Shown in pieces: positions 21,183-30,354 of a stretch of DNA of 64,000 nt. The stretch spans positions 3,629,234 through 3,693,233 of the forward strand of contig AP018040.2 in assembly GCA_002356435.2 (NCBI GenBank), in the 5' to 3' direction. The translations under genes were made by a program, and so were the position numbers. Each line of letters begins with the position of its first letter. Positions within the stretch are counted from its first letter, which is position 1. Under the pieces are notes generated by a model. The model was not told the DNA's origin. It saw nothing but the letters and a program-made list of their open reading frames with translations, and ran no database searches. The stretch comes from Petrimonas sp. IBARAKI (GTDB lineage Bacteria; Bacteroidota; Bacteroidia; Bacteroidales; Dysgonomonadaceae).

Positions 21183-22964
21183 ATGAGAATCGCGAAAATA
21201 ATTTCCCGGTATGCCCTCGGTGTTTTTCTAGGGTTACCGGTCCTTACAGCTGTGGCGTGTAACAACAACCGTCCGGAAAAAGAGTGCATCACCTTCGAAG
21301 AGATGAAAGACCCCACCAACGACACCCTGTCCGACTGGTCGCACGTAACTGCGGGATTGCACGCCTCGTTCATCTCTGTTGATGACAAACTGCCCAAATC
21401 CGTGGCACCGGAGATCACCCTCGTCAACAACGTGAAAATTTCCGGATGGAAAGGCGAGAAAGTGTCCGCCCAACTGCTGCTCTGGACTGCCGAGGATATC
21501 GACCAGGTAGAGTACGCGTTTAACGACTTCAAGACTGAAGGGAACAGCCTGCCCGCATCTGTAGCACAAGCCCGGTTCGTCCGTTATGTCATGACCGATG
21601 AGTTCGGCCCGGGCTGCGGGCACCGCCAACCGGGCGACTTCCCTGCTTCGCTGGCGCCGGACATGCTGGATAACCTGGAATGCTTTAACCTGGATGCAAA
21701 AACCGTCAGGCCGCTATGGATCACCTTTGACATCCCTTCCGATGCTACGGCCGGAAACTACAAGGGAGAACTTACCATCTACGCCCGGGGCCAGTCACCC
21801 CATAATTTCGAGATCGAACTGGAAATCGTTGACCGGCTGTTGCCCGAGCCGTCAGAATGGAGCTACCACCTCGACCTGTGGCAGCACCCGTCAGCCGTAG
21901 CCCGTGTACACAACCTGGAGCTGTGGAGCGACGCCCATTTCGAGAAAATGAAACCGTTGATGCAGATGCTGGCCGATGCGGGACAAAAAGTGATTACTGC
22001 TACCCTGAACAAGGACCCCTGGAACAACCAGTGCTTTGATGCGTATGCCGACATGATTGTCTGGACGAAGAACAAAGACCGGAGCTGGAGTTTCGACTAT
22101 ACCGTTTTCGACCGTTGGGTACAGTTCATGATGGATCTGGGCATCAATAAGATGATCAACTGCTACTCTCTCCTTACCTGGAATAACCAGCTGCACTACA
22201 ACGATATGGAGAAAGGCGAGCTGGTTACCGTAGAGCTGAAGGCGCAGTCGAAAGAGTATGAAGAGCTGTGGGGAGTGTTCCTGAAAGACTTTACCCGTCA
22301 CCTCCGGGAAAAGGGATGGCTGGAAAAGACCAATATCGCGATGGACGAACGTGGGCCTGCCGATATGAAGGCAGCCCTTAGAGTGTTGGAACTCTATGCA
22401 CCCGAGCTGGGTGTTTCGCTTGCGGATAATCACAAGAGTTACCGCGAATATCCGTGGATAAAAGATATTTGCGTGGGTGCCGGCAACAAGGTAAGCCGTG
22501 AAGAGATCGAGGCACGAAGAGCAAAAGGGCTTACCACCACTTACTACGTCTGTTGTGCCGATAAATTTCCCAACATGTTTACTTTCTCCCCCTCGGCAGA
22601 ATCGGTATACGCAGCCTGGTATGCGGCTGCCCTCGATTTAGACGGATTCCTGCGCTGGGCCTATAACTCCTGGGTAGAGAACCCGCTGACCGACTCCCGT
22701 TTCCGGACCTGGCCGGCAGGAGACACCTATTTCGTGTATCCCGATGCCCGAAGCTCCATCCGGTTTGAACGGCTGGTGGAAGGGATTCAGGACGCGGAAA
22801 AAATCCGGGTACTGCGGAAAAAGTACACCGGAGAGAACACGCCCGAATCCCTGAAGAAGCTGGCGCAGCTAGAAGAGGCGATTGCCGGGTTCGGCACGCT
22901 GGAACCTTCAAGCGACTGGCAGAAGAGATTGAGCGACGCCAAGAGGTTGCTGAACACGCTTTAG
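21183..22964 (+). CDS. GH123-type beta-N-acetylgalactosaminidase (DUF4091 family)
   Basis: The start at 21183 (MRIAKII) gives a signal peptide with LTAVACN, a plausible lipobox; the in-frame ATG-like codon at 21159 lies too close to the upstream stop. The N-terminal ~220 residues form a beta-sandwich; the barrel follows. IAMDERGPADMKAAL contains the adjacent Asp388-Glu389 pair that GH123 uses for substrate-assisted catalysis, in which the substrate acetamido group acts as nucleophile. The C-terminal part, GFLRWAYNSWVENPL then DTYFVYPDARSSIRFERL, is the DUF4091 signature. GH123 enzymes release beta-linked GalNAc from glycosphingolipid or glycosaminoglycan-like chains. Next to sulfatases, a sulfated GalNAc-containing substrate is the natural inference. 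Confidence 0.85.
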   Translation: MRIAKIISRYALGVFLGLPVLTAVACNNNRPEKECITFEEMKDPTNDTLSDWSHVTAGLHASFISVDDKLPKSVAPEITLVNNVKISGWKGEKVSAQLLLWTAEDIDQVEYAFNDFKTEGNSLPASVAQARFVRYVMTDEFGPGCGHRQPGDFPASLAPDMLDNLECFNLDAKTVRPLWITFDIPSDATAGNYKGELTIYARGQSPHNFEIELEIVDRLLPEPSEWSYHLDLWQHPSAVARVHNLELWSDAHFEKMKPLMQMLADAGQKVITATLNKDPWNNQCFDAYADMIVWTKNKDRSWSFDYTVFDRWVQFMMDLGINKMINCYSLLTWNNQLHYNDMEKGELVTVELKAQSKEYEELWGVFLKDFTRHLREKGWLEKTNIAMDERGPADMKAALRVLELYAPELGVSLADNHKSYREYPWIKDICVGAGNKVSREEIEARRAKGLTTTYYVCCADKFPNMFTFSPSAESVYAAWYAAALDLDGFLRWAYNSWVENPLTDSRFRTWPAGDTYFVYPDARSSIRFERLVEGIQDAEKIRVLRKKYTGENTPESLKKLAQLEEAIAGFGTLEPSSDWQKRLSDAKRLLNTL

Positions 22965-22978
22965 AACGTGACGTAAAA

Positions 22979-24568
22979 ATGAAAAAGTACAACACGGTAA
23001 TCCGCACAACGTGGGCCGGCATCGGCTCACTGGCCCTGCTGACCGCCTGCCAAAATAAAAACGAGGAGCCCCGGCAGCCGAACATTATTTACATCATGAG
23101 CGACGACCATGCCTATCAGGCAATCAGCGTTTACGGATACGGACTCAACCGGACACCCAATATCGACCGGCTGGCGAAGGAAGGTGCCCTGTTTACCCGA
23201 TCGACCGTCACCAACTCCATCAGCGCCCCGAGTAGGGCTGTATTACTAACGGGCAAGCACAGTTTTGTCAATGGCAAGGTGGACAACGTGCAGCCGTTCG
23301 ACTGGGACCAGCCCAACTTCCCGAAGCTCATGCAGGCCAACGGCTACCAGACAGCCATGATCGGTAAGATACACCTCGACGGTATCCCCCAGGGATTTGA
23401 CTTCTCCATGGTGTTGCCCGGACAAGGCCAGTACTACAATCCCGACTTCCTGATCAACGGAAAGAAGATCCGAAAGGAAGGGTACTGCACCGATATCATC
23501 ACCGAAGCTACCCTCAACTGGCTGAAAAACAAACGGGATCCCGGGAAGCCGTTCTGCGTGCTCTATCACCAGAAAGCACCGCATCGTAACTGGCAGCCGG
23601 CACCGGAGTACCTCAACCTCTTCGACGACGTCACCTTTGAGCCCCCCTCCACTTTCTTCGACAATTACGAAGGGCGGGGAAGGGCCGCAAAGGAGCAGGA
23701 GATGCAGGTCCACGGGCATGCTACGTGGGGCCACGATTTTAAAATGATCGTGGATCCGCAGGGCGACAGCACCGGATTTCACCTTGAGCTCGAGCGGTTT
23801 ACGCCGCAGCAACGCGAAAAGTGGCTGGCAGCCTATACACCCAAAAACGAAGCGTTCAAAGCCAGTTACCCCCACCTCACCGACGAACAGATTGCCCGAT
23901 GGAAGTACAACCGATACATCAAAGATTACCTGCGCACCATCCAATCGGTGGATGACGGCGTGGGCCAGCTACTCGACTACCTGGAAGAGGCCGGGTTGTC
24001 GGAAAACACTATTGTGGTGTACACCTCCGACCAGGGATTTTACCTGGGCGAACACGGGTGGTTCGACAAGCGGTTCATGTATGAAGAATCGTTCCGGACA
24101 CCGTTATTGATCCGCTATCCCAAAGAGATCAGGCCCGGCACCGTTGTCGACAAACTTGTTCAGAACCTAGATTTTGCACCTACCCTCCTCGATTATGCCG
24201 GCATCACTCCACCGGAAGAGATGCAAGGGGAAACGTTCCGGGAGCTGGTTGCCGGAAAAACCGACGAGTGGCGCGACGCGGTCTATTACACCTATTACGA
24301 GTATCCTTCGGTACACATGGTGAAGCGCCATTACGGCGTGGCTACTGAACGATACAAGCTGATGCATTTCTATTACGACATCGATGAATGGGAACTGTAC
24401 GACCTGCACACAGATCCGATGGAGTTGAGGAATGTCTACAACGATCCCGGTTATGCCGGTGTGCGCGAAACGATGCACAAGAAACTGGAGGAGCTGCGGA
24501 GACAGTACGGGGATAGCGATGAGCTGGACAAAAAGTTTCTGAAAGAATACCTCGAGCATCAAAATTAA
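22979..24568 (+). CDS. S1-family sulfatase, serine-type formylglycine motif
   Basis: The N-terminus ends in LLTAC, a lipobox. Residues NIIYIMSDDHAYQ give the metal-binding DD pair. The maturation motif is S82-A-P-S-R86, so Ser82 would be converted to formylglycine by an anaerobic radical-SAM maturase (anSME), which is not in this window. Other family blocks are MIGKIHLDG, HQKAPHRNW and YTSDQGFYLGEHGWFDKR. The last is common in S1_11-like and related exo-sulfatases acting on 6-sulfated hexosamines, but the subfamily is only a suggestion. It lies 14 bases after GH123, so it likely removes sulfate that would block the neighbouring glycosidases. Confidence 0.92.
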   Translation: MKKYNTVIRTTWAGIGSLALLTACQNKNEEPRQPNIIYIMSDDHAYQAISVYGYGLNRTPNIDRLAKEGALFTRSTVTNSISAPSRAVLLTGKHSFVNGKVDNVQPFDWDQPNFPKLMQANGYQTAMIGKIHLDGIPQGFDFSMVLPGQGQYYNPDFLINGKKIRKEGYCTDIITEATLNWLKNKRDPGKPFCVLYHQKAPHRNWQPAPEYLNLFDDVTFEPPSTFFDNYEGRGRAAKEQEMQVHGHATWGHDFKMIVDPQGDSTGFHLELERFTPQQREKWLAAYTPKNEAFKASYPHLTDEQIARWKYNRYIKDYLRTIQSVDDGVGQLLDYLEEAGLSENTIVVYTSDQGFYLGEHGWFDKRFMYEESFRTPLLIRYPKEIRPGTVVDKLVQNLDFAPTLLDYAGITPPEEMQGETFRELVAGKTDEWRDAVYYTYYEYPSVHMVKRHYGVATERYKLMHFYYDIDEWELYDLHTDPMELRNVYNDPGYAGVRETMHKKLEELRRQYGDSDELDKKFLKEYLEHQN

Positions 24569-26460
24569 TGCATATGAAAACAACGATCCTTTTACTGATC
24601 TTCTTCCTCACCCTCTTTCACAGCGGGGCACAACCCGTTTCTCTGCAGGAGGGCAACCGATTTCCCCAGAGGGAAAACACCCGCAGGATCATGAGTTACA
24701 ACATCCACCACGGCAGGGGAATGGACGACACAGTCGATATCGAACGCATCGGAAAACTGATCCTCGCTGTCAACCCGGAAGTGGTCGGCCTGCAGGAGGT
24801 GGACAGCATGACGAACAGGAGCGGCAACATCGATATTATCCGGCTGCTCTCCGAGCAGACCGGGATGTACGCTACCTTCGGCTACTCCATCCTGCACGAC
24901 GGAGGAAAATACGGCAACGGCATGCTGACTCGGGAAAAACCGGCGGCGGTGAAGAAAATCGACCTGCCCGGAGCCACTGAAGCCCGCACAGCGCTCATCG
25001 TAGAACTTGAAAAGTATGTGGTGGTCAACACCCACCTTTCCCTCACCGGGGAAGAGCGACTGCAATCGGTGAAAATCATCACCGAAGCCGTGAGCGGCTA
25101 CAACAAACCGGTCTTCCTGATCGGGGATTTGAACGCAACCCCCGACTCGGCCCCCATCGAATTCCTGAGAAAAGGATGGCAGATACTTTCCAACCCCAAA
25201 CAACCCACCTCACCCTCAGTCAATCCGCTCAACACGATCGATTATATATTTGGATACACAGCCAAAGGAGAGACCTACGCCAGGTACAAGGCCGAGGTGG
25301 TGGATGAACCGGTGGCATCCGACCACCGTCCCCTGTTCGCCGATATACGCCTCAAGACACCTGCATCGGAGGTGATGCGTACCATCCCTTACCTGCAAAA
25401 TCCGGGAAGCGACGAGATGACCGTTATGTGGCTTACCCATGTTCCGGCGCGAAGCTGGGTGGAATACGGTACCGACAGTACCCGCCTGCAACGGGTGCGA
25501 CCCTTCCTCGAAGGAGTGATGGTAGCAAACAACAAGATCCACCGCGTACACCTGAGCGGCCTCCGCCCTGGCACGAAGTACTATTACCGGGTTGTCTCGC
25601 AGGAAATCACCCGCTATTCCAGTTACTATAAGGAGTTCGGTGATACGGTCCGGTCCGACCTGAAAACGTTTACCACCTGGAACGATAAAGCGCGGGATTT
25701 CCGGGTTATCGTCTACAACGACCTCCACAGCAACATGACGATGTTCCACAAGTTGCACGCGCTGGTAGAGGAGAAGCCGTACGATCTGGTTATCTTCAAC
25801 GGCGATTGCTTCGATGACGTGGAAGTCGAGGGAGATATCGTGAACCGGTTGCTCGCCTACACGCCCCGCATTAAAAGCGATGAGGTGCCCTCCGTCTTTA
25901 TTCGGGGGAACCACGAAACACGGGGCGAATACTCCCTACACCTGTGGGATTACCTCGGGAGAATGAGAGGCCGTTCCTACAGTGCTTTTTCCCTGGGGGA
26001 CACCCGCTTTGTCCTTCTTGACTGCGGGGAAGACAAACCCGACAGCCACGAGGTCTATTACGGCATGAACGACTTCACGCAACACCGGATCGATCAGGCC
26101 AACTTTCTGAAAGAGGAACTGGAGTCCGGAGCCTTTACCCAAGCAACCAAACGGATACTGATCCACCACATTCCCATTTTCGGGGTGAACCCCGGCAGCT
26201 TTTCGCCCTGCTCCGACCTCTGGATACCGGTACTGAAAGGTGCACCGTTCGATATCTCCCTCAATGCCCATACTCACCGCTTCCGGGTGATCGAGAAAGG
26301 CGAAGCGGGAAATAACTTTCCCGTCATCATCGGAGGAGGGAACAAGGAGCCCGATGGCACGGTGATGGTCCTCGAGAAGAAAGGTGACAGGCTGACCGTT
26401 GAAGTGATCAATGCCTCGGGGGAGAGATTGCTTAAAAGAGTGCTCCCGGTAACCGACTAG
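24568..26460 (+). CDS. Fused endonuclease/exonuclease/phosphatase-like and metallophosphatase protein, secreted
   Basis: Two phosphoesterase units are joined in one 630-residue secreted protein. After a signal peptide (LLLIFFLTLFHSGAQ), residues about 35-270 are an EEP-fold domain: MSYNIHHGRG, VVGLQEVDS, GDLNATPDSAP and SDHRPLFADI. A short beta-sandwich of purple-acid-phosphatase type follows (about 275-365, VMWLTHVPARSWVEYG). The rest is a calcineurin-like metallophosphatase with YNDLHSN, FNGDCFD, RGNHETRG, HHIP and NAHTHRF metal ligands. The gene starts on the stop codon of the sulfatase (TAATG); an ATG two codons later is an alternative. It could remove phosphate from glycans, lipids or nucleic acid; the operon suggests a phosphorylated or sulfated glycan. 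Confidence 0.85.
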   Translation: MHMKTTILLLIFFLTLFHSGAQPVSLQEGNRFPQRENTRRIMSYNIHHGRGMDDTVDIERIGKLILAVNPEVVGLQEVDSMTNRSGNIDIIRLLSEQTGMYATFGYSILHDGGKYGNGMLTREKPAAVKKIDLPGATEARTALIVELEKYVVVNTHLSLTGEERLQSVKIITEAVSGYNKPVFLIGDLNATPDSAPIEFLRKGWQILSNPKQPTSPSVNPLNTIDYIFGYTAKGETYARYKAEVVDEPVASDHRPLFADIRLKTPASEVMRTIPYLQNPGSDEMTVMWLTHVPARSWVEYGTDSTRLQRVRPFLEGVMVANNKIHRVHLSGLRPGTKYYYRVVSQEITRYSSYYKEFGDTVRSDLKTFTTWNDKARDFRVIVYNDLHSNMTMFHKLHALVEEKPYDLVIFNGDCFDDVEVEGDIVNRLLAYTPRIKSDEVPSVFIRGNHETRGEYSLHLWDYLGRMRGRSYSAFSLGDTRFVLLDCGEDKPDSHEVYYGMNDFTQHRIDQANFLKEELESGAFTQATKRILIHHIPIFGVNPGSFSPCSDLWIPVLKGAPFDISLNAHTHRFRVIEKGEAGNNFPVIIGGGNKEPDGTVMVLEKKGDRLTVEVINASGERLLKRVLPVTD

Positions 26461-26466
26461 ACAGAC

Positions 26467-28185
26467 ATGACTATGAAAAATCATCAAAAACTGTTGCTGG
26501 GTGTATTGCCGGCAACCCTGGGGAGCATCCTACCTGCAGCATCCCAACCGGAAAAAGATCAAGCCGGGGCAAACCGGCCCAATATCCTGTGGATCTCTAC
26601 CGAAGATTTCAGCCCCCACCTGGGGTGTTACGGCGATGAACTGGCCAGGACCCCCAACATAGACCGGCTGGCAGCAGAGGGAATACGTTATACCCATGTG
26701 TTTACAACTGCAGCAATCAGCGCTCCCTGCAGAGCTGGCATCATAACGGGCATGTATCAGACCTCCATCGGATGCATGCACATGAGAACAACGAGCTATC
26801 GCCGCTCCGTTGAGAACCCCGTTGAGTTCACAGCGGTCCCCCCGCATTACGTCAAAGCTTTTACCGAATACCTAAGGGCAGGCGGATACTATTGCACCAA
26901 CAATAGCAAGACCGACTATCAGTTTGCCAAAGATCCTGTGCCGGAAAGCATCTGGGATGAGTGCGGCAATCAGGCCCACTACAAAAACCGCCCGGAAAAA
27001 GACCAACCTTTCTTCGCAGTATTCAACTATACGGGAACCCACGAGAGCCAGAACTGGGACATTTCACGGGTGAAGACCAATCCCGACAAGGTGAAGGTTC
27101 CTCCTTACTATCCCGATACCGACATTGTCCGGCGCAACCTTGCCAGGATGTACGACAATACCGCTCGACTCGATTCGGTCGTAGGCAGGCTGCTGGACGA
27201 ACTGGAGAAAGAGGGGTTGGCGGACAACACCGTAGTCTTTTTCTGGGGAGATCACGGCGACGGACTCCCCCGGGCCAAAAGGTGGTTGTACGATTCAGGG
27301 TTAAACATCCCGCTAATCATCCGTTTTCCCGGCAGGCGGGATGCGGGATCGGTCAACGACGACCTGATCTCGGCCATCGATCTCGGCCCGACGGTTCTCT
27401 CGCTTAGCGGCATCCCCGTCCCCGTTCACATGCAGGGACTGCCCTTTCTGGGGCCACAGGCCGGAGCCCCCAGGGAGTATGTCTTCGCAGCACGCGATCG
27501 GGTGGATGAGTCGTACGACATGATGCGCTCCGTCCGCAACAAGAAATACCTCTACATCCAAAACTACTACCCCAATGAGCCTTTCGCTATTTGGGTTCCC
27601 TACCTCAACCGGATGCCGATCATGCAGGAAGTGATGCGCCTCAATGCGGAAGGCAAGCTGACCGTTCACCAGAAAAAATGGATGGCAGACAGCCGGCCGC
27701 CGGAAGAGCTCTACGATGTGGAGGCTGACCCTTTCCAATTGAACAACCTGGCCGAAAACCCGGAATACAGGGGAGTGCTCGATGAGATGCGCCTCCAACA
27801 AAAGCGGTGGAGAGAGGAAACCAACGACATGGGGTTACTCAACGAGTCGGAAATGATTGAGCAAATGTGGCCTGGCGGGAAACAACCGGTAACGGATAAG
27901 CCCTACTTCGTTGTGAATGCGGAAGAGGACCGGGGATTGAAAAACTACCGGGAAGGAGGGACCTACACACTCCCGATGTCCTTGTCGTTCTATTGCCCCA
28001 CACAAGGTTCTTCCATAGTGTATACTACAGAAGAAGGCGATTCTCCTCGCTGGAAGCTGTATGCCGGGAGTCTCAGGCTGACAGAGGGGACGCATACCAT
28101 CCGGGTAAAGGCCGTCAGGTACGGATACAGATCCAGTGAAGAACTGACGGGAAAATTTACGATTTTACCTCGTAGAAACCCCTGA
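26467..28185 (+). CDS. S1-family sulfatase with unusual S-A-P-C-R motif and chitobiase-like C-terminal domain
   Basis: The sulfatase fold is clear: NILWISTEDFSPHLGCYGDE at the N-terminal metal site, ARTPNIDRLA, and VVFFWGDHGDGLPRAKRW later. The maturation site reads S85-A-P-C88-R89, so the fourth position is cysteine where serine or alanine is usual; Ser85 remains the only sensible formylglycine precursor. GIITGMYQTSIGCMHMRT follows, a variant common in N-sulfoglucosamine-type and related sulfatases. From about residue 480 on, YREGGTYTLPMSLSFYCPTQ...TIRVKAVRYGYRSSE resembles the chitobiase/beta-hexosaminidase C-terminal sandwich. It begins 6 bases after the phosphoesterase and ends the operon. 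Confidence 0.9.
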   Translation: MTMKNHQKLLLGVLPATLGSILPAASQPEKDQAGANRPNILWISTEDFSPHLGCYGDELARTPNIDRLAAEGIRYTHVFTTAAISAPCRAGIITGMYQTSIGCMHMRTTSYRRSVENPVEFTAVPPHYVKAFTEYLRAGGYYCTNNSKTDYQFAKDPVPESIWDECGNQAHYKNRPEKDQPFFAVFNYTGTHESQNWDISRVKTNPDKVKVPPYYPDTDIVRRNLARMYDNTARLDSVVGRLLDELEKEGLADNTVVFFWGDHGDGLPRAKRWLYDSGLNIPLIIRFPGRRDAGSVNDDLISAIDLGPTVLSLSGIPVPVHMQGLPFLGPQAGAPREYVFAARDRVDESYDMMRSVRNKKYLYIQNYYPNEPFAIWVPYLNRMPIMQEVMRLNAEGKLTVHQKKWMADSRPPEELYDVEADPFQLNNLAENPEYRGVLDEMRLQQKRWREETNDMGLLNESEMIEQMWPGGKQPVTDKPYFVVNAEEDRGLKNYREGGTYTLPMSLSFYCPTQGSSIVYTTEEGDSPRWKLYAGSLRLTEGTHTIRVKAVRYGYRSSEELTGKFTILPRRNP

Positions 28186-28202
28186 GCATCCCTTTTCACC
28201 TT

Positions 28203-28229
28203 TTAAGCCATCCCATGAACCCCTTCTTT
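28203..28229. repeat. 27-base exact repeat, copy A (intergenic)
   Basis: These 27 bases, containing AAGCCATCCCATGAACCCC, recur exactly at 41873-41899, where they encode the C-terminal KKGFMGWLK of the HAD hydrolase on the minus strand. Here, read on the minus strand, they would encode KKGFMGWLKR and then a stop, with no intact gene in front. Copy A may be the tail of a deleted gene. Confidence 0.8.
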
Positions 28230-28277
28230 ATTTTTCAAATTCTTTACTAAAGTTATCTCCGATCTAAATATTTACAC

Positions 28278-28285
28278 TAAATTTG
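28278..28285 (+). promoter_or_regulatory. Putative -7 promoter element for the ECF sigma gene (TAAATTTG)
   Basis: TAAATTTG matches TAnnTTTG exactly and lies about 190 bases before the sigma factor ATG. No TTG sits at the right distance upstream. The rest of the 290-base gap, 28186-28475, is AT-rich and shows no gene; it also holds copy A of the 27-base repeat. Confidence 0.45.
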
Positions 28286-28475
28286 CACGCAATGTAATCA
28301 GGATATTATGATTTAACCCTCTATATATCAGATGTCAATATTAAATCAGTCCTTGTTTAGTGCCGGTCTGGAAAGAATAAAGGGGAAAAATCAGACAGGG
28401 CCTGACAATATATATGTGTATAATTATTTATAGAGAAAACAGCAGAAATGTTCCCGATCTAATCTCTTTTTGTTA

Positions 28476-29045
28476 ATGTATGATGAGGCGCAAATATTAG
28501 ACCAGTTGAAAGAAGGAAACGAAGATGTTTTTTTGTTTGTGTTTCGTAGATATTACAAGGATCTGGTTTTGTTCGCCGGAACAATTCTTTCCAATAGAAG
28601 GGATATTTGTGAGGATATCGTACAGGATGTTTTCCTGGATCTTTGGAACCGTCGTAGTAGCATCAGTATCAAGACTTCTCTTAAAGGCTTTCTCCTGCAA
28701 TCTGTCCGAAATGGATGCCTGGACGAATTACGGCACGGTAAAGTTGTCAGGGCCCACGTTGACTATGTTTCATTTTTAGGGAACGATACTGACTCTTTGA
28801 CTGAACAATATATCTTGTACTCAGATTTGGAATCCCGTTTAAAAGAAGGATTGAGCGCAATGCCCGAAGAATATCGTCAAGCATTTGAGTTAAACCGGAT
28901 TTACGGATTAAAGTATAAGGAGATTTCGGCCGGCTTGCATGTGTCTGAAAGAACTATTGAAGAAAGAATAGGAAAAGCGTTAAAATTCCTGCGTCATTAT
29001 TTAAGAGACTTTTTTCTATGGATATCATTTTTACTTTATTTATAG
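28476..29045 (+). CDS. ECF-type RNA polymerase sigma-70 factor
   Basis: This 189-residue protein has both ECF regions. Region 2 is FRRYYKDLVLFAGTILSNRRDICEDIVQDVFLDLW, and region 4 is AFELNRIYGLKYKEISAGLHVSERTIEERIGKALKFLRHYL, a helix-turn-helix that reads the -35 box. I start at the ATG at 28476 (MYDEAQ); a TTG two codons upstream also opens the frame. Together with the FecR at 29177 and the STN-bearing SusC at 30355 it forms the usual trans-envelope switch. Ligand in the outer-membrane receptor signals through FecR to free the sigma factor, which then transcribes the downstream susC operon. This mechanism is known for the families; its use here is inferred from gene order. Confidence 0.95.
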   Translation: MYDEAQILDQLKEGNEDVFLFVFRRYYKDLVLFAGTILSNRRDICEDIVQDVFLDLWNRRSSISIKTSLKGFLLQSVRNGCLDELRHGKVVRAHVDYVSFLGNDTDSLTEQYILYSDLESRLKEGLSAMPEEYRQAFELNRIYGLKYKEISAGLHVSERTIEERIGKALKFLRHYLRDFFLWISFLLYL

Positions 29046-29176
29046 TTTCATGATGTGGAAAAGAGAAGATGAAACGTCTTATCAATACAGAAAATAACCG
29101 TTGAACGGGTTCATTAAGCAAGAGCTAAGGTGATCGTTCATCCGACGGATGATTTGCCGAGCGAAAAAAATGTCGA

Positions 29177-30223
29177 ATGAGTTTCAACGATTTTATGATA
29201 AAAAAAGAACTGAAATTGGAACGAGATATAGAAATATTAATTGTCAGGTCTTTCAACGGGACCATCACTTCTGAAGAGAAAGAGCGATTGGCTGTTTGGT
29301 GCAACGAAAGTGCAAAAAACAGACAAGCTTTTGCTCAATTAAAGAATATCTGGGATACGACACACCCTGCATTTCCCGCTCAAGATATTCGTATCGATCG
29401 GGCAGAAGCAAAAATACTGAGAGAAATAAGAAAAGGAAAGAGAGGGCAAACTCGCTTTCTTGTGTGGTGGCAACGGGCAGCGGCAGTCATCGTCATTCCG
29501 TTGTTGTTAATTTCCTTGTATCTATTTTTTAATCGTCAATCCAAGGAAGAGCTCATTGATTCACGACAAGAGATCATTGCGCCTAAAGGCACCTATACGC
29601 AAATAACCCTACCCGACGGATCCACGGTTTGGCTCAATTCCGGCAGCAAGCTATCTTATTCCATCCCTTTTGAAAAAACCAAACGGGAAACCTTCCTGGC
29701 AGGCGAAGCATTCTTTGATGTAAAGGCTAACCGGGAATCCCCCTTTATTGTTGTCGCCGATGGCATCAGTATCACGGCTACCGGAACGAAATTCAATGTG
29801 GATGCCTACCCTTCCGACACACTACGGACAATCACCCTGGAAGAAGGCCATGTTTTCATCGAATCACCTCAACAGCACAAAAAAACGGAAATGGATATTA
29901 ACCGGCAATTTGTATGGAACACAAATACCAACCGGCACGATGTGTATACCGTGGATGCTTCACTGTACGGCAAATGGAAAGAAGGAATTCTTATTTTCAG
30001 GGATGAAACCCTCGAAAATATCTTTAAAAGAGTGGCCAGAACCTTTAATGTGGATATTTCCATAAAAGATCCTGCATTAGCAAAACAACGTTACAGGGCT
30101 ACCTTTGAACAGGAATCGTTAGACGAAATACTTGAATTGTTGCGGATGTCTGCTCCTATCCGTTATAGTTTCAACGGGGATAAGCGGAACCCAAAAAAAA
30201 TAATTGAGGTATCCCAGAATTAG
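29177..30223 (+). CDS. FecR-family anti-sigma factor
   Basis: A cytoplasmic N-terminal helical part (about residues 1-92) is followed by one membrane helix (AAAVIVIPLLLISLYLFF, near 103-120). The periplasmic FecR domain follows (APKGTYTQITLPDGSTVWLNSGSKLSY, ETFLAGEAFFDV), then a C-terminal DUF4974-like domain (FKRVARTFNVDISI). The N-terminus binds the sigma factor and the C-terminus contacts the STN domain of the receptor. It lies about 130 bases downstream of the sigma gene, and a strong terminator follows it, so sigma and FecR can be transcribed apart from the receptor operon. Confidence 0.95.
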   Translation: MSFNDFMIKKELKLERDIEILIVRSFNGTITSEEKERLAVWCNESAKNRQAFAQLKNIWDTTHPAFPAQDIRIDRAEAKILREIRKGKRGQTRFLVWWQRAAAVIVIPLLLISLYLFFNRQSKEELIDSRQEIIAPKGTYTQITLPDGSTVWLNSGSKLSYSIPFEKTKRETFLAGEAFFDVKANRESPFIVVADGISITATGTKFNVDAYPSDTLRTITLEEGHVFIESPQQHKKTEMDINRQFVWNTNTNRHDVYTVDASLYGKWKEGILIFRDETLENIFKRVARTFNVDISIKDPALAKQRYRATFEQESLDEILELLRMSAPIRYSFNGDKRNPKKIIEVSQN

Positions 30224-30247
30224 TAGCGGAAAATATAAACAAATTTT

Positions 30248-30294
30248 ATCCCATATTCGATTTTTTTCACTTTCGGATGTGGGATTTCTTTTTT
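30248..30294 (+). terminator. Rho-independent terminator between fecR and susC
   Basis: Arms 30248-30260 (ATCCCATATTCGA) and 30273-30285 (TCGGATGTGGGAT) form a 13-pair stem with two G-U pairs and a 12-base T-rich loop, followed by TTCTTTTTT. It lies 25 bases after the fecR stop and about 70 bases before the susC ATG. Confidence 0.8.
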
Positions 30295-30354
30295 GAAACG
30301 TCTTAGATACAGAAGCACGTTAATTTTACTTTAATCATTTCAAAAAAAACATGT

